Origin: an uncultured Bacteroidota bacterium
GTDB lineage: Bacteria > Bacteroidota > Bacteroidia > Chitinophagales > Saprospiraceae
Direction: 5' to 3'
Length of the DNA: 12,056 bases
NCBI GenBank assembly: GCA_937876435.1
Contig: CALEIL010000175.1
Span: forward strand, 1 to 12,056
The notes beneath the pieces were generated by a model. That model was not told the DNA's origin and did not search any database. It was given only the letters and a program-made list of their open reading frames with translations. Of this stretch, positions 8,557-12,056 are shown one piece after another (the first letter of the stretch is position 1; every line of letters starts with the position of its first letter). Made by a program: the position numbers and the translations under genes.

Positions 8557-8676
8557 AATCCGTTTATCCGGAAAACGCTTTTGAAGGTGGTAAGCGGTGG
8601 ATAATCCGACCAGGCCGGCTCCTATTACGATAATGTCGTGGCGTTCGTGTGTATTACCAATATGGCTCTCCGTCAA
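8557..8676 (-). pseudogene. N-terminal stub of an FAD-dependent oxidoreductase, probably L-2-hydroxyglutarate oxidase (lhgO-like)
   Basis: In the frame overlapping the end of the permease gene the sequence reads HDIIVIGAGLVGLSTAYHLQ and continues KRFPDKRI. This is the beta-alpha-beta dinucleotide fold with GAGLVG that opens FAD oxidoreductases of the DAO/LhgO type. A TTG at 8674-8676 could be its start, overlapping the permease gene by 23 bases. Homology stops near the run of eight A at 8551-8558, just where LVLEKE-like residues should follow. After that the frame continues into unrelated residues and ends at a TAA at 8509-8511. More than 300 residues of enzyme are missing. The LhgO assignment rests on the KRFPDKRI wording and on the 2-oxoglutarate permease next door, since LhgO makes 2-oxoglutarate from L-2-hydroxyglutarate. 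A glycine/D-amino-acid oxidase-like family member is the alternative. The stub cannot encode a working enzyme. Confidence 0.7.
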
Positions 8677-9946
8677 TTTTATTATTGGTTCGGCTATCCC
8701 TGGTAAAAATAAAGGTGAGCAAAGAAATAAATATAGCCAGCGTAATATACCAAAAAAACATTTTTTCATGTCCGGCATTTTTCAACCACAAGGCCACGTA
8801 TTCGGCTGTTCCTCCAAAAAGTGCTACCGTTATAGCATGCGGCAGGCCCACTCCAATCACCCTGACCTCAGCCGGAAAAATCTCCGCCTTCGCTACTACG
8901 CTTATACTGGAGTACGCGCTCAAAATGACGAGGTAGATCATAAGCAAACCAAAAATTTCCCAATTGGAGTCGGATCGGCTCAGGGCGTTCATGATGGGAA
9001 CGGTGGTCACCAGACCCAGAATTCCAAATGCCAGCAAGAGTGGACGCCGTCCGATCCTGTCTGATAACGCCCCAAACAGGGGTTGGATCAGGGCAAATAT
9101 CAACAATCCTGCAAAGGTGATCATTGTCGCATCCTCCTTGGTGGTCCCACCTGTATTAACGAGGTATTTTTGCATATATACGATGGCGGTATAAAAAGCC
9201 AGTGTACCACCCATCGTAAGACCCACCACAAACAATATTGCCCTGGGATGCCGGATGAGCTGCGCTATAATATTTCTCTTCTTCCCGGGAATGAGCGATT
9301 CTACTTCCCGGAAGGCATTTGTCTCCTGTAAGTGCATTTGCAAGTAGAACATTCCCAGAGACAGTACCGCCCCGATGAAAAAAGGAATCCGCCAGCCCCA
9401 GTCGTACAATTCCTGTTCGGTCAATACAAATTTCTGCAGAACGACGAGTAAGCCCAAAGCGATGATCTGGCCGCCTACCAGGGTCATGTATTGAAAACTG
9501 GCAAAGAAACCTCTGCGGTGGGGCGGAGATTTCTCCGTCAGATAAGCCGTCATAATACCGGTCCCTCCTCCAATGCTCAGTCCCTGCAACAGTCGTGCAA
9601 AAAGCAGCAGGATAGGAGCATAGATTCCAATCCTGTCATACCCCGGCACCACCGCGATCAGCAACGACCCTGCTGACATGAGGATCACCGAAAATAGCAT
9701 CGATTTCCTTCTGCCGAACCGGTCGGCAAAAGCTCCCAGAAATCGGCCTCCGATCGGGCGCATCAAAAATCCCAGTGCAAAAATCCCTGCCGATTTTAAT
9801 AACTGAACTGTCTGACTCCCATCGGGGAAAAAAGCGGCTGAAAAATATATAGAAAAGGCTGCATAGATATACCAATCATACCAGATCAGGAGATTGGTCA
9901 GCGATCCGCCTGCGATGGATTGAAGTGGAGAAATTGATTTGTTCAA
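8654..9946 (-). CDS. kgtP: MFS transporter, KgtP-like 2-oxoglutarate/H+ symporter (MHS family)
   Basis: This 430-residue, 12-helix major-facilitator protein imports a dicarboxylate, most likely 2-oxoglutarate, with protons. It matches Escherichia coli KgtP, as I recall it, along its length: LMRPIGG at 62-68, motif A GAFADRFGRRK at 71-81 with its repeat GALSDRIGRRP at 292-302, RGFFASFQYMTLVGGQ, YDWGWRIPF, YMQKYLVNTGG, KAEIFPAEVR and FGGTAEYVALWLKN. The start is the TTG at 9944-9946. No ATG is available, as an in-frame TGA lies 15 bases upstream, and NKSISPLQSIAGGSLTNL aligns with the family N-terminus. TTGA overlaps the stop of the small upstream gene, suggesting coupled translation. One oddity: the conserved GGEYG segment after helix 4 reads GGGTG (residues 126-130), losing the acidic residue. 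The oxidoreductase stub begins at its 3' end, consistent with a former kgtP-lhgO operon. Frame is intact; transport activity is uncertain. Confidence 0.88.
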   Translation of the reverse strand: MNKSISPLQSIAGGSLTNLLIWYDWYIYAAFSIYFSAAFFPDGSQTVQLLKSAGIFALGFLMRPIGGRFLGAFADRFGRRKSMLFSVILMSAGSLLIAVVPGYDRIGIYAPILLLFARLLQGLSIGGGTGIMTAYLTEKSPPHRRGFFASFQYMTLVGGQIIALGLLVVLQKFVLTEQELYDWGWRIPFFIGAVLSLGMFYLQMHLQETNAFREVESLIPGKKRNIIAQLIRHPRAILFVVGLTMGGTLAFYTAIVYMQKYLVNTGGTTKEDATMITFAGLLIFALIQPLFGALSDRIGRRPLLLAFGILGLVTTVPIMNALSRSDSNWEIFGLLMIYLVILSAYSSISVVAKAEIFPAEVRVIGVGLPHAITVALFGGTAEYVALWLKNAGHEKMFFWYITLAIFISLLTFIFTRDSRTNNKIDGEPYW

Positions 9947-10128
9947 GGGGCGATCTGTTTTTCAATACACCTTGCAATGTACAACGGATTTTTGTCCTGG
10001 CAACATTCGGCCAGGGAGTATCCGGACTTCTGAAGCACAAAATACCATTTAAAATCATGACTAATAAAAATATGCCCTCTTTTTTCCGGCGGAACCTCAA
10101 TGGATTCATGTGTTTGTTTCCAAGGCAA
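9943..10128 (-). CDS. Small protein of unknown function, translationally coupled to the permease
   Basis: This 61-residue ORF starts with TTG at 10126-10128, 6 bases after a strong Shine-Dalgarno GGAGGG. Its TGA at 9943-9945 overlaps the permease TTG start. That arrangement is the main evidence it is translated. The sequence (centre: HIFISHDFKWYFVLQKSGYS; end: NPLYIARCIEKQIAP) is soluble-looking, with three cysteines, no signal peptide, no transmembrane helix and no motif I recognise. The frame is also open upstream to TAA TAA at 10156-10161, without a better start. It could be a regulator or accessory protein of the uptake operon, or the tail of a decayed larger gene; given the two pseudogenes downstream, decay is a real possibility. 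I do not assign a function. Confidence 0.5.
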   Translation of the reverse strand: MPWKQTHESIEVPPEKRGHIFISHDFKWYFVLQKSGYSLAECCQDKNPLYIARCIEKQIAP

Positions 10129-10293
10129 ACTGTACCCTCCAGAAGTGCGTTTTCCTTATTAGCCTGTGGATACAGACCTGGCTTTCAGATAACCCCGCCT
10201 ACCAACGAGCCTCAGCTGTTCAGCCTCTAAAATAATAATACCTGTAAAACCAGGAAAATGATTCAATTCATACAGAAATTCATCGTGCCGGAA

Positions 10294-10321
10294 TCGGACA
10301 CGTACTGTTCGCTTTCGGACA
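10294..10321 (+). repeat. TCGGACA direct repeats with an inverted half-site, possible activator-binding sites
   Basis: TCGGACA occurs at 10294-10300 and again at 10315-10321, exactly 21 bases apart, which is two DNA turns. Between them TGTTCG at 10306-10311 is the reverse complement of CGGACA with one mismatch. Together they make an inverted pair (10295-10311) plus a direct repeat. The cluster lies about 54-80 bases upstream of the -24 element at 10375, the usual place for NtrC-type enhancer sites. The link to the regulator at 4408-5769 is inference. Confidence 0.35.
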
Positions 10322-10373
10322 ATATTTCATTTTTTATCATATATAAATCCATAATATTCAATAAGATAATTTT

Positions 10374-10389
10374 TGGCAAGCTCATGGTA
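10374..10389 (+). promoter_or_regulatory. Candidate sigma-54 (-24/-12) promoter of the adaptor-TolC operon
   Basis: TGGCAAGCTCATGGTA matches the TGGCACG-N4-TTGCA consensus at 9 of 12 defined positions, with the invariant GG and the required 10-base spacing to the -12 dinucleotide, although that dinucleotide is GT rather than GC. A sigma-54 activator is encoded in the same cluster. Against it, transcription would start near 10400, leaving only about 2 leader bases before the ATG at 10402 and excluding the AAGG at 10391-10394 that otherwise looks like the ribosome-binding site. Confidence 0.3.
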
Positions 10390-10401
10390 TAAGGTAATGG
10401 T

Positions 10402-11646
10402 ATGGATAAGGAACTTACTAAGTCGTATCGCTATCGAAAATGGTTCACAAAAGGCCTTTGGTCTTTGTCGGGACTATTGGGTGTCTTCCTGGCTCTGTGG
10501 GGCTTCAATACCCTGATCCATAAACCTTTGGAAGCATCGAAACTGATCACGGCTACCGTACAGAACGGCCTCATCGAAAATGCGATCACTGCAAGTGGTG
10601 TTGTGAAACCTTCCTCTGAACTGACCCTGACAAGCCCCATGAACACCAGGATCGAAAGGTTACTTGTCCAGCGAGGGGCAATAGTACGTCCCGGAGAAAA
10701 ACTGATGCTGCTGGATACGGAGTTTGCAAAACTGGAATATCAGCAATTAGAAGACGAGCTTAGACTTAAGAAAAACAATGTCACCCGCATGAAGCTGGAG
10801 CTGGAAAAAAACCTCAGGGAAATTGAACTCGAAGATCAAATCATGGATCTTGAGGTTCAAAATCTGGAGGCTTTACTTACTGATGTCCTGCGATTGCTCC
10901 AGATCGGAGGCACTACTCAGGAAGAAGTGGATAAAGCCCGGCAAAATTTGGAGATAGCCCGGCTCCAAAAACAAAAACTGGAAAATGAACTCGAATATCG
11001 CAAAGCTTCCATGGATCATGATATACTCAATGAGAAAATCCAGCTTTCGATTCAGGTTTCCCGGTTGACCGAAATCAAAAAGAAAATTGAACTGGCATCG
11101 GTTCAATCCCCTACGGCTGGAGTGATTACCTGGATGGACGATCACATCGGTAATCAGGTGGGAGAAGGAAGCCCTTTGGTTCGAATAGCCAATCTCAATG
11201 CATATAAGATTGAGGGTCAGGTTTCGGATATCCACGCTGGAAAAATCGACCTGGGACTCCCAGTACAGATCCGGGCAGGGAACCAAATTTTAACTGGGAC
11301 AATCGCTCAGGTTTTACCAGCGGTGGAAAACAAAGCCATTCAATTCCGAATCTCCCTGGAAGACCCGGAATTTGAAATTCTACGTCCCCAGATGGAAGTT
11401 GATTTGCGGATTGTCGTCGGGGTAAAAGAGGCGGGATTATTTATCCCCAATAGTCCCGCAATCAGACCTGGTCGTAGCCAGAAATTGTTTGTAATCAGGG
11501 GGAATGAAGCTATAGCCAAACATGTGGAGACGGGGATGAGAACCTTAGAACGTGTGGAAATTACAGATGGACTTGTTGAAGGTGAAATGGTGATCCTTTC
11601 AGATATGAGCACCTATGAGCGTCGTAATAAAATAAGATTGAAATGA
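10402..11646 (+). CDS. HlyD/MacA-type periplasmic adaptor of tripartite efflux pump
   Basis: This 414-residue membrane-fusion protein bridges inner-membrane permease and outer-membrane TolC. A short cytoplasmic N-terminus (MDKELTKSYRYRKW) leads to one transmembrane helix at about 17-38. The lipoyl/barrel-sandwich domain is split: a first half at about 62-106 (TSPMNTRIERLLVQRGAIVRPGEKL, in two overlapping stretches) and a second half at about 232-262 (SPTAGVITWMDDHIGNQVGE). Between them a long coiled-coil hairpin rich in Glu, Lys and Leu runs from about 108 to 230, with its turn near LQIGGTTQEEV. Beta-barrel and membrane-proximal domains follow, ending in SDMSTYERRNKIRLK, the ending I associate with Bacteroidota adaptors. 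ATG 10402 has AAGG 7 bases upstream. The stop overlaps the TolC start (ATGA at 11643-11646), so adaptor and TolC are co-translated. It probably serves the ATPase and permeases at 1084-4277 if the window ends join, or a paralogous pump to the right. Confidence 0.93.
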   Translation: MDKELTKSYRYRKWFTKGLWSLSGLLGVFLALWGFNTLIHKPLEASKLITATVQNGLIENAITASGVVKPSSELTLTSPMNTRIERLLVQRGAIVRPGEKLMLLDTEFAKLEYQQLEDELRLKKNNVTRMKLELEKNLREIELEDQIMDLEVQNLEALLTDVLRLLQIGGTTQEEVDKARQNLEIARLQKQKLENELEYRKASMDHDILNEKIQLSIQVSRLTEIKKKIELASVQSPTAGVITWMDDHIGNQVGEGSPLVRIANLNAYKIEGQVSDIHAGKIDLGLPVQIRAGNQILTGTIAQVLPAVENKAIQFRISLEDPEFEILRPQMEVDLRIVVGVKEAGLFIPNSPAIRPGRSQKLFVIRGNEAIAKHVETGMRTLERVEITDGLVEGEMVILSDMSTYERRNKIRLK

Positions 11647-12056
11647 TGAATGTCTCTATAGCCAATTCAGGTTCTGTCTTTTCATGGACAATATTTCTAC
11701 ATACCATTGTCCGGATCATTATCATCAACACCTTATTTACCCTTTCCGGGATATATGGGCAGGAGACTGTACTGACACTGGAAGAGGCTATCGCCATTTC
11801 TCAGGGTGGTAGTATGGAAAAGCATCGGGCACAATGGGAATACCAGTATGCATCCAACCAAATGAATCTTTTTCAAGCTGAACTTCGACCCCAGGTGGTA
11901 CTTCAGGCCAGTCTTCCACACTTTTACAAAAGCACCACTCCGGTAGTCCAACCCAACGGTAGTATTTTTTTTCAACCAATTTCCCAGGATAATAGTCTGG
12001 TCAGTCTGAATTTAACCCAAAAAATATTGCCAACCAATACCATCGTATTCGCCCAG
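11643..12056 (+). CDS. TolC-family outer-membrane efflux protein, N-terminal part (3' end outside window)
   Basis: The frame is open from ATG 11643 (a second ATG follows at 11646) to the last base, giving 138 complete codons. A long hydrophobic stretch at about 14-38 and the IYG/QE boundary near 39-40 form a plausible Sec signal peptide. The mature protein begins TVLTLEEAIAISQ, the standard opening of TolC-family proteins, followed by a helix ending ELRPQVVLQASLP and the first outer-membrane strand region (SLVSLNLTQKILP). The gene overlaps the adaptor gene by 4 bases. The sequence stops in the first beta hairpin. The left-edge fragment begins in the next strand (SPFRVGITQ) in the same codon phase, so both may be parts of a single 489-codon gene. 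Alternatively this is a second, paralogous TolC. Confidence 0.9.
   Translation, partial: MMNVSIANSGSVFSWTIFLHTIVRIIIINTLFTLSGIYGQETVLTLEEAIAISQGGSMEKHRAQWEYQYASNQMNLFQAELRPQVVLQASLPHFYKSTTPVVQPNGSIFFQPISQDNSLVSLNLTQKILPTNTIVFAQ

Larger units (their letters stand above)
10129..10401. promoter_or_regulatory. Divergent intergenic region between the small minus-strand gene and the adaptor gene
   Basis: This stretch of 273 bases must carry the promoters for both directions. Its left third contains the GGAGGG ribosome-binding site of the small gene at 10135-10140 (minus strand) and a short inverted repeat CCTG-N6-CAGG at 10241-10254. The middle has the TCGGACA repeats at 10294-10321. The right part (10321-10373) is strongly A/T-rich, as expected of a promoter, and ends with a sigma-54-like element. 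A minus-strand frame at 10159-10266 reads like protein but has no start signal, so I do not call it. Confidence 0.5.

Noticed and set aside
9925..10230. 101-residue plus-strand open frame across the permease start and upstream region
   Set aside because: It runs antisense to the permease start and the small gene, has an implausible composition, no domain and no ribosome-binding site.
10159..10266. Minus-strand frame reading HDEFLYELNHFPGFTGIIIL-like protein sequence upstream of the small gene
   Set aside because: It has no ATG or ribosome-binding site, is under 55 residues and ends in TAA TAA. It looks protein-like but could be chance or a remnant, so it is mentioned only in the intergenic note.

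Overview
The window looks like chromosomal DNA, or possibly a small circular contig, from a Gram-negative bacterium, most likely Bacteroidota. The evidence is the gene set: a TolC-type outer-membrane factor, an HlyD-type adaptor starting MDKE and ending in a basic RNKIRLK tail, a LolD/MacB-type ATPase with two separate FtsX-fold permeases, and a sigma-54 response regulator with its kinase. I know this combination best from Bacteroidota. Most plus-strand genes have poor Shine-Dalgarno sites, which also fits. No rRNA, tRNA, CRISPR array, replication gene, integrase or transposase is visible.

Layout, plus strand, 1-7086: the C-terminal three quarters of a TolC-family protein (1-1056), an ABC ATPase (1084-1749), two FtsX-type permeases overlapping by 4 bases (1777-3114, 3111-4277), an NtrC-type response regulator (4408-5769) and its membrane histidine kinase (5794-7086). 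An A/T-only palindrome at 7109-7131 closes this block. Minus strand, 10128-7263: a 61-residue unknown protein overlaps the start of a KgtP-like 2-oxoglutarate permease. This is followed by a decayed stub of an FAD oxidoreductase (probably L-2-hydroxyglutarate oxidase), run into a broken FG-GAP/VCBS-repeat gene that carries one in-frame TAG. Plus strand, 10402-12056: an HlyD-type adaptor overlaps by 4 bases the N-terminal 138 codons of a TolC-family protein, which runs off the end.

How the genes work together: the adaptor, TolC factor, ATPase and two permeases would form a tripartite ATP-driven efflux machine across both membranes. The kinase and sigma-54 activator probably control it. A sigma-54-like -24/-12 element and a repeated TCGGACA motif lie just upstream of the adaptor gene. 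The KgtP/oxidoreductase stretch looks like the remains of a 2-hydroxyglutarate/2-oxoglutarate uptake and oxidation operon in decay.

The most unusual feature is at the edges. The TolC N-terminal part at the right end and the TolC C-terminal part at the left end are complementary and in the same reading frame. Joined end to end they give a 489-residue protein and restore the usual adaptor-TolC-ATPase-permease-permease-regulator-kinase order. The window may therefore be a circularly closed or tandemly repeated unit of about 12 kb. Two adjacent paralogous pumps cannot be excluded from this sequence alone.
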